Positions 15,118-23,800 of a DNA stretch of 64,000 nucleotides are shown here, piece after piece; within the stretch, counting starts at the first letter, position 1, and each line of letters opens with the position of its first letter. Below the pieces are notes generated by a model. That model was not told the origin of the DNA. It did not search any database and saw only the letters and a list, made by a program, of their open reading frames with translations. The translations under genes and the position numbers were made by a program. Source of the DNA: Albibacterium sp035514885 (GTDB taxonomy: Bacteria; Bacteroidota; Bacteroidia; Sphingobacteriales; Sphingobacteriaceae); the NCBI RefSeq assembly GCF_035514885.1, contig NZ_DATJCH010000012.1, forward strand, positions 496,001 through 560,000, given 5' to 3'.

Positions 15118-17056
15118 TTTTTGTAAGTTTTAGCTCTATATGTACTTCCGTTCCCTGACCTGATGAATATATCTCCATTTTACCCTGAAAAGCAGCCACC
15201 CGCTGGCGGATATTTTGTAAACCCATTCCTTCTTTTACATTCTGTTGGTCAAAACCCTTACCATTATCCTGTACCGTGAATGATATGCGCTTGTCTTCCT
15301 GTACCAGTTGCACATTGATCTGAGTAGACTCTGTATGTTTTAGTGCGTTGTTGACCAGTTCATGGATGCAACGATAGACCATGATTTCCAGATTGTCTGA
15401 CAGGCGGGCTTCGTCTCCAAAATAATGAAAGTGCACAATCGGGATGGCAGCGCAGAAATCTGATAAAGAAACCTTCAATCCACAACGAAGAAGTGATTCG
15501 GGCATCATATGGTGTGCTACTCGACGGAGCTCTTGTATGGAATCATCCAACATGCCTAAGGCTTTTTGAAAACGAGAAACATCTACAGCCTCCAGAACGG
15601 CATTGCCTTTCACTTGTGGCAAGTTGATCTTTACCAGAGACAGCATACTGCCCAAACCATCGTGTAAGTCTCTGGCTAGTCGGGTACGTTCGGCCGTTTC
15701 GCCATCCAGTGTAGCTTGTACCGCCACGAGTTGTTTTTCCTGTTCTAATCGTTGAGTCTCTTCCTCGGCAAGTTTTCGCCGGCTGACTGCCAGACGGTAG
15801 CGTATTACAGCTAGAGCTAATGCAATGAGCAAGAGAAGACCTCCAGCCAATCCAAGCCATAAATATAGCCTTCGTTGCTTTTGCAGGGCATCGATCTGAA
15901 GTTCCTTCTTTTCGCTTTCGTATTTTACTTCCATTTCAGAAAGTGTATGATGAAAGGTTTCATTATGTTGTTCTTGGAGGGTTGTAAAAAACTGGTTTAC
16001 ATAATGCTCTATAGAGTCTATTTTACCTAGTCGTCCATACGCTAATGCAAGATGGATATAAGCATGTTTAGTAAGATTGGTATCCGTTGAATCTACTTGT
16101 ATAACTTTTAATCCAGCAGCTATACTTTCGTTGTATTTACCTGTATAATAATATATTGCGGACAAAATAGTTGCACTTGTACTTACAAAAATGGGAAATC
16201 CGGCATCTTCGGCTAATTGTAACGATTGTTTCGCTATAGGTAGAGCCGCATCATAATCTTCATAATAATTATATGTACTTGCTAATGATGCCAAGGCTTG
16301 GTTTTCTCCATACTTATTACCTATTTCCTGATAGATTTTCAATCCCTGTTTGATTGGTTGCGCGGCTTCTTCCATGCTCTTTTCCTGACCTCGATAAATA
16401 GATCCGAGTACAGTATATATGTCGGCTAATCTAGTCTGATTCCCACTTTGTATTGCTAATTCTTCTGCCTTTGTATAATAAATTAGAGCTTGGTCGTAGT
16501 TGCTCAACATTCGATAAACACTGCCTATACCTGTATATGCTTGGCATAGTTCATAACTATCATTTAATTTTTCAAGTATGGCTGCTGATTCTTTGAAATA
16601 GCTCATCGCCAGGTCATACATATTTTGATAGCCATATAAACTACCATAAACCCTATCTATGATTGCTTCTAATTTTGTGTCTTTGAGTTTTTGTGCGATT
16701 AGCATTGCTTTGTCTAAATAAGCTTCTGCTGAATCGTAAACAGACCCCTTGATATAAGCTAAGCTCATATTTTGATAAAATAGGGCTTCCATTTTCTTAT
16801 TTTCAGTTTGTATAGCTATTGCCAGGCCTGCTTTTGCATGATCTAATGATTTCTGCATATTAAAGTTCGAGTAATTGTCTGCCAGCTTCAGATATAACTC
16901 AATTTTTTCATTCTCTGTAAGCTTTTCTGAAGTTAATACTTGCTCTAGTGAGTCTGTCGACTGTCCATAGCCGATTAAAGGTAGTCCTGGCAAAATTAGG
17001 CATAAGATGATGCGTAACACGTGCCGTATGTACTTATGTATATGTTTTGTCGTCAT
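15101..17056 (-). CDS. TPR-type sensor histidine kinase
   Basis: 651 residues. A signal peptide (to about 32), then a periplasmic region of tetratricopeptide repeats (about 35-370, with recurrent AxxYxxKAxxLAxxxxN units), one membrane helix (about 395-418), a coiled coil, the HisKA_3 dimerisation helix with phospho-acceptor His465 (in DLHDGLGSM), and a HATPase domain (NNALKHTES N box, VQDNGKGFD G1 box, GMGLQNIRQRV G2). TPRs as the sensing part are common in Bacteroidota NarL-type systems; the signal is unknown. The paired regulator gene overlaps its end. Confidence 0.94.
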   Translation of the reverse strand: MTTKHIHKYIRHVLRIILCLILPGLPLIGYGQSTDSLEQVLTSEKLTENEKIELYLKLADNYSNFNMQKSLDHAKAGLAIAIQTENKKMEALFYQNMSLAYIKGSVYDSAEAYLDKAMLIAQKLKDTKLEAIIDRVYGSLYGYQNMYDLAMSYFKESAAILEKLNDSYELCQAYTGIGSVYRMLSNYDQALIYYTKAEELAIQSGNQTRLADIYTVLGSIYRGQEKSMEEAAQPIKQGLKIYQEIGNKYGENQALASLASTYNYYEDYDAALPIAKQSLQLAEDAGFPIFVSTSATILSAIYYYTGKYNESIAAGLKVIQVDSTDTNLTKHAYIHLALAYGRLGKIDSIEHYVNQFFTTLQEQHNETFHHTLSEMEVKYESEKKELQIDALQKQRRLYLWLGLAGGLLLLIALALAVIRYRLAVSRRKLAEEETQRLEQEKQLVAVQATLDGETAERTRLARDLHDGLGSMLSLVKINLPQVKGNAVLEAVDVSRFQKALGMLDDSIQELRRVAHHMMPESLLRCGLKVSLSDFCAAIPIVHFHYFGDEARLSDNLEIMVYRCIHELVNNALKHTESTQINVQLVQEDKRISFTVQDNGKGFDQQNVKEGMGLQNIRQRVAAFQGKMEIYSSGQGTEVHIELKLTKNEPHN

Positions 17057-17125
17057 ACTGTTTATTTAATTGGCTTATTTCTAATAATATATAACAAAGA
17101 TACAATGTACGTATACCTGATAAAA

Positions 17126-17141
17126 ACCCCCTTTGGGGGGT
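17126..17141 (+). promoter_or_regulatory. ACCCCC-N4-GGGGGT palindrome in the divergent promoter region
   Basis: ACCCCCTTTGGGGGGT is a 6+4+6 inverted repeat in an AT-rich intergenic region, 70 nt from the histidine kinase start and 103 nt from the lipoprotein start. It lies just upstream of a candidate -33/-7 promoter reading toward the lipoprotein, the usual place for an activator. I infer that it may be the operator of the divergent NarL-type regulator. Confidence 0.5.
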
Positions 17142-17142
17142 A

Positions 17143-17171
17143 TTGTATAAAAAGTTGTCGATTTAACTTTG
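17143..17171 (+). promoter_or_regulatory. Candidate Bacteroidota promoter for the lipoprotein gene
   Basis: TTG at 17143-17145, an 18-nt spacer, then TAACTTTG at 17164-17171, close to the Bacteroidota consensus (TTG/TTTG, 19-21 nt, TAnnTTTG). The start point would fall near 17178, giving a leader of about 65 nt before the ATG at 17245. Confidence 0.5.
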
Positions 17172-17244
17172 CTTTCGTCATTCGGGGAAAGAGGCTGACG
17201 AGCCGACCCGGTTAGAAATTATTAAAACTAAAATAAAGAAAAAC

Positions 17245-17853
17245 ATGAAAGCAATTAAAAAAATGATGTGCCTATGCTTTATACCGCTATTTGTCACATC
17301 CTGTTCAAAAGAAGCTGACCTTGACGGTCCTGAAGGTACTGACGATTGTTTGTATAAAGTTACGATAGATGGACATACTACCCTTCCAAATCAGTTTGGC
17401 CAAGACAAAATTGTGATTACAGCGGGATCCGGAGAAGATGGTTTTGGATTTAGAATAACCCAAGCAAAAACAGACCCCAGTGAGGAGTCGGTGATGGACG
17501 TTATTGCAACTAATGGTTTTTTTAATACTAAGACGCCTGTTGGAGATTATCCTGTGAGTTTTTTTGGTGCAACATCATTTGAAACAGGTGATTATGACTA
17601 TCTGCCACTTTATGGTTTTGATGAGGTGGGCGAATGGGGTAATGCAATATTTACTCTTGTAGAGAATTCTGATCAAAGAATACGTATAAAAGTATCAGGG
17701 ACTGTGATGAAACAAGATAAGGTAGGAGGGGACGTTGAGGAGATAGGACTTGTTCCCGTGGAAGCAGAAATAATAGTTGGCCGTAAGCATTATGTTGAAG
17801 CTACTGTTGATGGGGCTCCAGTTGGGGGGGCTGTTTGTAAATGTCAAAATTAG
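17245..17853 (+). CDS. Putative lipoprotein of unknown function
   Basis: 202 residues. Lipoprotein signal MKAIKKMMCLCFIPLFVTSC with the lipobox Cys at residue 20, followed by SKEADLDGPEGTDD. The mature part is rich in beta strands and Asp/Gly, with a closing CKC near the C-terminus that could pair with the Cys at DDCLYK. No family recognised. It is divergent from the two-component system and 45 nt upstream of a small barrel-like protein gene, so it may be a target of that system. Confidence 0.75.
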   Translation: MKAIKKMMCLCFIPLFVTSCSKEADLDGPEGTDDCLYKVTIDGHTTLPNQFGQDKIVITAGSGEDGFGFRITQAKTDPSEESVMDVIATNGFFNTKTPVGDYPVSFFGATSFETGDYDYLPLYGFDEVGEWGNAIFTLVENSDQRIRIKVSGTVMKQDKVGGDVEEIGLVPVEAEIIVGRKHYVEATVDGAPVGGAVCKCQN

Positions 17854-17898
17854 AATCATCACTTTATTACTTTGTTTAACTAAATAAGTATATAAATT

Positions 17899-18438
17899 AT
17901 GAAAAAAGCAATTTTTACCGTCTTGGTGATTTTTATCACGGGAGCTGTCTATGCACAGCAATTTCAAAATGGAACAACTATGGCAAATGCTGGTATAGGG
18001 TTAGGAACTTCTTTAGGTGGATTAGGTAAGGCGCGTCCTGCTATCTCAGTATCTGTTGATCATGGGATGTGGGATATCGGCGGCCCGGGCGTGATCAGTC
18101 TTGGTGGTTATATAGGTAATACCGGTTATAAATATAATTATCTGGGTTATACTGCTAAATGGAATTATACCATTATAGGTGCGAGAGGTGCCTATCATTA
18201 TAATGGTTTTACGAATGCTCCAAAACTTGATGTTTATGGTGGAGCTATGCTTGGTTATAATATTGTTAAATACTCTTCTGATGGAGATGATGGCTCTTTA
18301 GGGAATAGTTATGGAAGCGGTTTGGGTCTTTCGGGTTTTCTAGGTGGACGGTGGTACTTCGGTGAAAACGTAGGTGCCTATGCTGAGCTGGGTTATGGAG
18401 TATCTGTATTAAATGCAGGGGTTACCTTTAAGTTCTAG
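17899..18438 (+). CDS. Small outer-membrane beta-barrel-like protein
   Basis: 179 residues: a signal peptide (MKKAIFTVLVIFITGAVYAQ) and then amphipathic, Gly/Tyr-rich strands such as YKYNYLGYTAKWNYTIIGARGAYHYNG and KLDVYGGAMLGYNIVKY, ending NAGVTFKF. A terminal aromatic Phe and alternating pattern are typical of small outer-membrane barrels (OmpA/OmpW-like size class, about 8 strands). Function unknown. It probably shares a transcript with the lipoprotein gene 45 nt upstream and is closed by a long hairpin terminator. Confidence 0.75.
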   Translation: MKKAIFTVLVIFITGAVYAQQFQNGTTMANAGIGLGTSLGGLGKARPAISVSVDHGMWDIGGPGVISLGGYIGNTGYKYNYLGYTAKWNYTIIGARGAYHYNGFTNAPKLDVYGGAMLGYNIVKYSSDGDDGSLGNSYGSGLGLSGFLGGRWYFGENVGAYAELGYGVSVLNAGVTFKF

Positions 18439-18459
18439 CATCTAATAGTTCTTATAATC

Positions 18460-18522
18460 TTCTTAAACTTTACACAATAAAACCTCTGAAAGTCAGAGGT
18501 TTTATTGTGTAAAGTTTAAGAA
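18460..18522. terminator. Perfect 30-bp hairpin between convergent genes
   Basis: Arms 18460-18489 and 18493-18522 are exact reverse complements with a 3-nt loop (AAG). The core AAAACCTCTGA/TCAGAGGTTTT is a normal bidirectional terminator; the arms extend it outward through ACACAATA and its complement. It separates the barrel-like gene from the convergent coiled-coil gene ending at 18563. Confidence 0.85.
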
Positions 18523-18562
18523 ATACTTCGCTTTCTAAATAAAATTTCTCCGAGGTTTTTCA

Positions 18563-19072
18563 CTATGAGCGTTTTCTGTTTTTTATTAGAAAAAGAACAA
18601 GTACAATTACGAGAAGAATACTGAAAAGAGAAACAACCAGGTAACGACTTGATGTTTGTTGAAGTTGCTGGATTTTTAGCAATTGTTCTTCTTGTTTCTT
18701 TTCAAGTTTGCTGATGGTACTAATATAGCCATTGATACGCTTGGTGGATTGTTGTGCTTCGGAGGAAATAAAGGTTTTCTCCATGTCTTTATAATCTAAT
18801 AATACTTTAGTTTCCTTAAATATATTATTATCAGTTCTGACAATCTCTTTTAGAATATCAATGGAGGCCTGCATATCTTTTTTTGTCTTTAAACCGAATA
18901 TGCCAGTTCGAGCCTTTAAGCTTTGATCAAACTGTCCGAAGCGAGCACTGCGTTGCTCAAGCAAAGAATTTACTCGTTGACGTTGCACTTCATAGGCTAA
19001 GGTATCTTGAGCAAGAAGAGGTTGATAGCTTAATAGTACAATTGCAAAAAAGAAAAATACCTTGTAATTCAT
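18563..19072 (-). CDS. Coiled-coil protein with signal peptide and C-terminal membrane anchor
   Basis: 169 residues: a signal peptide (to about residue 21, LLSYQPLLAQ), helical segments with heptad character (AYEVQRQRVNSLLEQRSARF; ISTISKLEKKQEEQLLKIQQ), and a C-terminal membrane helix (about 145-164, YLVVSLFSILLVIVLVLFLI) ending in KNRKRS. The predicted topology places the coiled coil in the periplasm. No family recognised. It begins 2 nt after the SAM hydroxide adenosyltransferase gene on the same strand, so they are probably cotranscribed. Confidence 0.7.
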   Translation of the reverse strand: MNYKVFFFFAIVLLSYQPLLAQDTLAYEVQRQRVNSLLEQRSARFGQFDQSLKARTGIFGLKTKKDMQASIDILKEIVRTDNNIFKETKVLLDYKDMEKTFISSEAQQSTKRINGYISTISKLEKKQEEQLLKIQQLQQTSSRYLVVSLFSILLVIVLVLFLIKNRKRS

Positions 19073-19074
19073 TT

Positions 19075-19863
19075 CTACTTTTTATTTTCGAATTCAATTC
19101 TGACAATATTATCAGTTTGTAGTCCTAATAATCCACTGGCATTTCCTTTATTGATAGCAATTTCAAGGTAATTACTAATGCCGAACAGGCAAAGCTTTTC
19201 TCCTTCAGGAACTTCGTTATAATGCCAGCTTAACTGATTGATTGTTTCGTTTCGTTTAAAATAAAGTGTGAAAGGGCGTTCTTTTTGAACTTTTGTAAAT
19301 AATTCTTTATGAATATTGGTAATAACGTTTTGAAATGAATCAATATAAATTACACTTCCCTGAATCGCATCAGGTTCTACAATAGGTTCAAAAACACGAC
19401 GTTGAACCAGTTCTGTAACTGGCTCGCCAATCTCTGATAGTTTGCCTCCTTTTGCTAAATGACAGGCAGCTTTTGCAAAGATATCAGTGAGTGGAAAATG
19501 AAGAAACTTTAAATCTTGAATAATGGATAGTTCTACGATTTCTTCTGGTTGATTTTCAAAAATTAATGAGAAGATTCCGTTGTCTGCACCAATAAAATAA
19601 TACCCATTATATTTCAGCGCCAAATATTTAGTATTCTCATTGTAAACTGAATCGATACCAATTAAATGGACTGTCTTTTTAGGAAAATAAGGGTAGGAGT
19701 TTTTTAAAATAAAGGCAGCTTGTTGCAAATCAAATGGTGCAATATCATGAGATATATCAATGATCCTTACGGTAGGATGTAGCGTCAAGATGCTTCCTTT
19801 TAATGCAGCTTGATAGAAGTCCTTGTGTCCTAAATCAGTAGTTAAAGTAATTATACCCATCAT
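19075..19863 (-). CDS. SAM hydroxide adenosyltransferase (DUF62 family)
   Basis: 262 residues; two consecutive ATG codons make the start 19863 or 19860. The family signature is at the N-terminus, ITLTTDLGHKDFYQAALKG, then IIDISHDIAPFDLQQAAFIL, and GADNGIFSLIF (about 90-105) with the conserved Asp/Asn. Family members (relatives of fluorinase and chlorinase) split S-adenosylmethionine with water to adenosine and methionine. No halogenation is implied. The physiological role of the family is unsettled. It is divergent from the PhoH gene. Confidence 0.9.
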   Translation of the reverse strand: MMGIITLTTDLGHKDFYQAALKGSILTLHPTVRIIDISHDIAPFDLQQAAFILKNSYPYFPKKTVHLIGIDSVYNENTKYLALKYNGYYFIGADNGIFSLIFENQPEEIVELSIIQDLKFLHFPLTDIFAKAACHLAKGGKLSEIGEPVTELVQRRVFEPIVEPDAIQGSVIYIDSFQNVITNIHKELFTKVQKERPFTLYFKRNETINQLSWHYNEVPEGEKLCLFGISNYLEIAINKGNASGLLGLQTDNIVRIEFENKK

Positions 19864-20030
19864 TAAAAACGTCTCCTCAAATCCAAATTTGGTTTTAACT
19901 CATTTTTGCAAACATAAGCAGAATTATTTTGCTTTTTTTTATGCTCCATTATTAGTAATCTTGCGTAAGGAATTTGATCTGCAAAGATTCAAATTTATTA
20001 CATATAATTTAGCCTTCTAAAAACATTAAT

Positions 20031-21002
20031 TTGAGTGAAGTAAAAATTAATCTAGAACAAATTGACCCACAAATACTATGGGGTCCGGAAAATGAATATT
20101 TCAAATTAATAAGGAAATATTTTCCAAAAATAAAGATGGTTGCGCGAGGTACCAATCTTACTATCTTGGGAGATGCTAAGGAACTTGAAGAATTTAGATT
20201 GTATTTCGATGCTGTAGTGGCTCATGTTGAAAAGTATAATAATCTTACTGAAAGAGACATCGAGACGATTTATGATTCTAAAAATTCTGTAAAAGAAGTA
20301 GAGAAGAGTTCGGTAAAAAGTAAAGAGTTAGTTGCGCCCGGAGGAGGAGAGCCGATTGTTTTTGGTCCCAACGGTGTGGTTATTAAAGCAAGGACACCCA
20401 ACCAGAGAAAGATGGTTGATAGTATCCAGAAGAATGATATTATTTTTGCTATTGGACCAGCAGGAACGGGTAAAACTTACACAGCTGTAGCATTGGCTGT
20501 CAGAGCTCTTAGAAATAAGGAAATTAAAAGAATTATTCTAACTCGTCCGGCGGTTGAAGCTGGAGAAAATCTTGGTTTCTTGCCTGGGGATTTAAAAGAA
20601 AAGGTAGATCCGTATTTAAGACCTCTCTATGATGCCTTGGATGATATGATTCCTGCAGAGAAACTTAAATACATGTTGGAGAACAGGGTGATTGAAGTTG
20701 CACCACTGGCATTTATGAGGGGAAGAACATTGGACAATTGCTTTGTTATTTTAGATGAAGCGCAAAATGCAACGGATATGCAGATGAAGATGTTTTTAAC
20801 AAGGATGGGACCAACGGCCAAATTTATTATCACGGGAGATGTTACTCAGATAGATTTGCCAAAAAAACAACAATCAGGATTAAATACTGCTATAAAGCTG
20901 TTGGATAATATTGAAGGTATTGATGTTATTTATTTAAGTGGAAGTGATGTGGTACGGCATAAACTAGTTAAAAGTATATTATCTGCATACGGGGATATTT
21001 AA
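20031..21002 (+). CDS. PhoH-family ATPase (YbeZ-like)
   Basis: 323 residues from a TTG start. An N-terminal KH-like segment (about 1-75), then a RecA-fold ATPase: Walker A GPAGTGKT (142-149) and Walker B CFVILDEAQN (about 236-245), with GDVTQIDLP following. PhoH/YbeZ proteins are linked to rRNA maturation and RNA metabolism together with YbeY; the exact activity is not settled. purC starts 9 nt downstream, so they are in one operon. Confidence 0.92.
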   Translation: MSEVKINLEQIDPQILWGPENEYFKLIRKYFPKIKMVARGTNLTILGDAKELEEFRLYFDAVVAHVEKYNNLTERDIETIYDSKNSVKEVEKSSVKSKELVAPGGGEPIVFGPNGVVIKARTPNQRKMVDSIQKNDIIFAIGPAGTGKTYTAVALAVRALRNKEIKRIILTRPAVEAGENLGFLPGDLKEKVDPYLRPLYDALDDMIPAEKLKYMLENRVIEVAPLAFMRGRTLDNCFVILDEAQNATDMQMKMFLTRMGPTAKFIITGDVTQIDLPKKQQSGLNTAIKLLDNIEGIDVIYLSGSDVVRHKLVKSILSAYGDI

Positions 21003-21011
21003 CAAAATAGG

Positions 21012-21968
21012 ATGAACGCTTTAAAAGAAACCGGTTTTAATTTCCCACGTCAAACAGCCTTTTATAAAGGGAAAGTAAGGGATGTATATACCATCGATAA
21101 TAAATACCTGGCAATGGTTGTTAGCGATCGAATTTCGGCATTTGATGTCGTACTGCCACGTGCTATTCCATATAAAGGGCAAGTTTTGAATTTAATTGCT
21201 GCAAAAGCATTAAAAGCAACAGAAGATATTATTCCAAATTGGCTGATTGATGTGCCTGATCCAAATGTGAGTATCGGGCGTATTTGCATGCCCTTTAAAG
21301 TAGAGATGGTAATCAGAGGTTACCTTTCTGGACATGCATGGCGAGAGTACCAATTAGGAAAAAGAGAAGTATGTGGAGAAAAACTTCCGGATGGGTTGAG
21401 TGAAAATGATAAGTTACCGGAGCCTATTATTACTCCCACAACAAAAGCTTCGGTAGGGCATGATGAGGATATCTCTGAGAAAGAAATATTGGAGCAGGGA
21501 ATTGTAAGTAAGGAAGATTATACTAAATTAGTAAAATATACAAAGGCTTTATACAAGAGAGGGACTGAGATTGCAGCAGAGCGTGGATTGATATTAGTAG
21601 ACACAAAGTATGAATTTGGGAAGATAGAAGATCAGATATATTTGATGGATGAGATTCATACACCGGATTCCTCCAGGTATTTTTATGCAGATTCTTATGA
21701 TAGTTTGCAAGAGAGTGGAGACCCGCAAAGACAATTATCCAAGGAGTTTGTTCGTAAATGGTTAATTGAAAATGGATTTCAGGGAAAAGACGGGCAGAGT
21801 GTGCCTTTAATGACTGATGAGGTAGTTCAATCTATTTCGGAACGGTATATCGAATTATATGAACATATAGTTGGTGAGAAATTTGACTATCCACATTCTG
21901 AAAATATTAATGAGAGAGTGGAGCAGAATATAGTAAGAGCGATAAATAAATTGGAAGATATAAAATAG
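21012..21968 (+). CDS. purC: SAICAR synthase (purine biosynthesis)
   Basis: 318 residues, the longer eukaryote-like class of PurC. Motifs: FYKGKVRDVYTID at the N-terminus (ATP grip), DRISAFDVVLPRAIPYKGQVLN, and IVDTKYEFG-like ILVDTKYEFGK with the metal-binding DEIHTPDSSR. It condenses CAIR with aspartate using ATP to give SAICAR. It lies 9 nt after the PhoH gene and 14 nt before a STAS gene. Confidence 0.97.
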   Translation: MNALKETGFNFPRQTAFYKGKVRDVYTIDNKYLAMVVSDRISAFDVVLPRAIPYKGQVLNLIAAKALKATEDIIPNWLIDVPDPNVSIGRICMPFKVEMVIRGYLSGHAWREYQLGKREVCGEKLPDGLSENDKLPEPIITPTTKASVGHDEDISEKEILEQGIVSKEDYTKLVKYTKALYKRGTEIAAERGLILVDTKYEFGKIEDQIYLMDEIHTPDSSRYFYADSYDSLQESGDPQRQLSKEFVRKWLIENGFQGKDGQSVPLMTDEVVQSISERYIELYEHIVGEKFDYPHSENINERVEQNIVRAINKLEDIK

Positions 21969-21982
21969 AAATAAGGAGCAAC

Positions 21983-22372
21983 ATGAAATTTACAATTGAT
22001 AGGCATGAGCGTTATGTGGTTTTAAAACCACATGAAAAAGTATTGGATGGGAGTGCTGCACCACAGGTTAAATCGGAGTTTATTCGAATTAATACAGATG
22101 GGCAAAGAAATATTGTTTTGGACCTCTCTGAAGTAGACGAAGTTGATTCATCAGGTTTACGCTCTGCATTAATGGCTCATAGAATGTGTAAAGCGATGGG
22201 CGGGATTTTCATTCTTGCACATGCAAATCCTGCGATTACTCAACTGATTGATATTTGTAAACTGGATGACGTGTTAGTGTCGGTACCTACAATTCAAGAA
22301 GCAGAGGATATTGTTTTTATGGAAGAGTTGGAAAAAGAATTTAGAGGGTCTTCGGCATCAGAAGAAGGATGA
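21983..22372 (+). CDS. STAS-domain protein (anti-sigma factor antagonist-like)
   Basis: 129 residues, a single STAS domain. The phosphorylatable Ser of the SpoIIAA type lies in VDEVDSSGLRSALMAH (about 54-64), and the second strand is NIVLDLSEVD. Such proteins bind and release anti-sigma or kinase partners according to Ser phosphorylation. No anti-sigma factor, RsbW kinase or phosphatase is next to it; neighbours are purC and rnz, and its stop overlaps the rnz start (4-nt overlap), so it is translationally coupled to rnz. Partner unknown. Confidence 0.88.
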   Translation: MKFTIDRHERYVVLKPHEKVLDGSAAPQVKSEFIRINTDGQRNIVLDLSEVDEVDSSGLRSALMAHRMCKAMGGIFILAHANPAITQLIDICKLDDVLVSVPTIQEAEDIVFMEELEKEFRGSSASEEG

Positions 22373-23283
22373 CATTTGAATTAACGATATTAGGTAGTAA
22401 TTCAGCCACGCCCGCATACGGGCGTAACCAAACATCTCAGGTATTAAATATAAATGAGAAGCTATATTTAATTGATTGTGGTGAAGGTACACAGCACCAG
22501 TTGCTTAAGTATAATATCAAGTCATCCAGAATTAAGTATATTTTCATTAGCCATTTACATGGAGATCATTATTTAGGCCTGATTGGTTTGATATCTTCTA
22601 TGCATTTAATTGGGCGCAAAGAAGAATTAACGTTGTTTGGACCTCCGGAATTAAAGGAGATCATAGATCTTCATTTGCGTTATTCTGATACTAAATTACG
22701 ATACCCCCTAATATTTAATGCTGTTCAACCTTTTGAGGAGCAAGTAATTTTAGAGAATGAAGATGTTAGCGTTCGAAGCTTTCCGCTTGATCATCGTATT
22801 CCATGTACTGGTTTTCGTTTTGATGAAAGACCGCGATTGGCTAAAATTAATATACAGGCAGTAAAAGCTCACGCTGTTCCTACTGAATGTTTATCACTTT
22901 TAAAGCAAGGGATTGACTGTGTCTCAGATGATGGAAAGGTTTATAAGTCTTCAGAGTTTACTTATCCGCCACCTTCGACGCGTAGCTATGCATTTTGCTC
23001 TGATACATTGGATTCTGGTAAATACCATGATTCTATCAAGGGTGTAAGTTTATTATATCATGAAGCTACGTTTTTAAATGATCTCTTGTTGCGGGCTGCG
23101 GAAACATATCATACAACAGCTTTGCAAGCAGGTATAATTGCTGAAAAGGTATTAGCAAAGAAATTGCTTATCGGTCATTTTTCAGCTCGCTACAGAAACT
23201 TGGAACCTATGGTTGATGAATGCAGGAGTGTTTTTCAGAATTCTTTTTTAGCGTTGGAAGGGACTACTTATTCTATTGATTAA
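22369..23283 (+). CDS. rnz: Ribonuclease Z (tRNA 3' processing)
   Basis: 304 residues of the metallo-beta-lactamase fold. The zinc motif HLHGDH is at 62-67, with further ligands in FPLDHRIPCTG, FCSDTL and LIGHFSARY. The segment length and the PPPSTRSYAF loop fit RNase Z. The enzyme cuts tRNA precursors after the discriminator base when CCA is not encoded. The ATG overlaps the STAS gene stop. It ends 2 nt from the convergent thioesterase gene. Confidence 0.95.
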   Translation: MTFELTILGSNSATPAYGRNQTSQVLNINEKLYLIDCGEGTQHQLLKYNIKSSRIKYIFISHLHGDHYLGLIGLISSMHLIGRKEELTLFGPPELKEIIDLHLRYSDTKLRYPLIFNAVQPFEEQVILENEDVSVRSFPLDHRIPCTGFRFDERPRLAKINIQAVKAHAVPTECLSLLKQGIDCVSDDGKVYKSSEFTYPPPSTRSYAFCSDTLDSGKYHDSIKGVSLLYHEATFLNDLLLRAAETYHTTALQAGIIAEKVLAKKLLIGHFSARYRNLEPMVDECRSVFQNSFLALEGTTYSID

Positions 23284-23285
23284 AA

Positions 23286-23699
23286 TTAAATTGAATATTT
23301 ATTAATCATTTCTTGGGTTACGGGGACTGATTTTCCGGTTTTGAGGTCAATTAGTGTATAATCAAACCAGCCGTCGCACGCTGTTTTTCTTGTTTTAGTG
23401 ATTTGTATTTCGAAGTTAACTCTGCATCCTTTTGAGTTTATACTTTCGATTCCTGTTTCGACCGTAAATTCCTGACCCATTGTTAATGCTCGCTTATAAT
23501 CGATATGAGCAGTTCGAACTACCCATCCGTAACCGTTATTCATAAATTCTTCCATGCTCATGCCATAGCATTCATGCATTTGATCATAACGAGCAGCCAT
23601 TACATAATCGAAGTAGCGACTATTATGAACATGTTGAAACATATCGATGTCATCGGGCCTGACTTTGTAGGAAGTTTTAAAACGGGAATAGATCTTCAT
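23286..23699 (-). CDS. Acyl-CoA thioesterase (4-hydroxybenzoyl-CoA thioesterase-like hot dog)
   Basis: 137 residues with the hot-dog fold. The active-site region is DIDMFQHVHNSRYFDYVMAARYDQM (residues about 18-42), where the His/Asn/Asp pattern matches YbgC/FadM-type thioesterases. It hydrolyses acyl-CoA thioesters; chain preference unknown. Single gene, divergent from rpsO. Confidence 0.88.
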   Translation of the reverse strand: MKIYSRFKTSYKVRPDDIDMFQHVHNSRYFDYVMAARYDQMHECYGMSMEEFMNNGYGWVVRTAHIDYKRALTMGQEFTVETGIESINSKGCRVNFEIQITKTRKTACDGWFDYTLIDLKTGKSVPVTQEMINKYSI

Positions 23700-23731
23700 G
23701 TCGTTAAATTAAAAAATTATAATCCAATTCA

Positions 23732-23761
23732 TTGTAATATAAGATATATACCTTATTTTTG
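23732..23761 (+). promoter_or_regulatory. Bacteroidota-type promoter of rpsO
   Basis: TTG at 23732-23734, a 19-nt spacer, and TATTTTTG at 23754-23761. This matches the Bacteroidota sigma consensus (TTG-N19-21-TAnnTTTG) closely. The transcript would start near 23768, about 33 nt before the rpsO start codon. Confidence 0.65.
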
Positions 23762-23800
23762 CATAAAATTAATTAATTACACTTTAATATTATTCAGGTA

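Noticed and set aside
19075..19863. Fluorinase or chlorinase activity for the DUF62 protein
   Set aside because: The sequence matches the general SAM hydroxide adenosyltransferase family; no halogenase-specific feature was seen and context gives no support.
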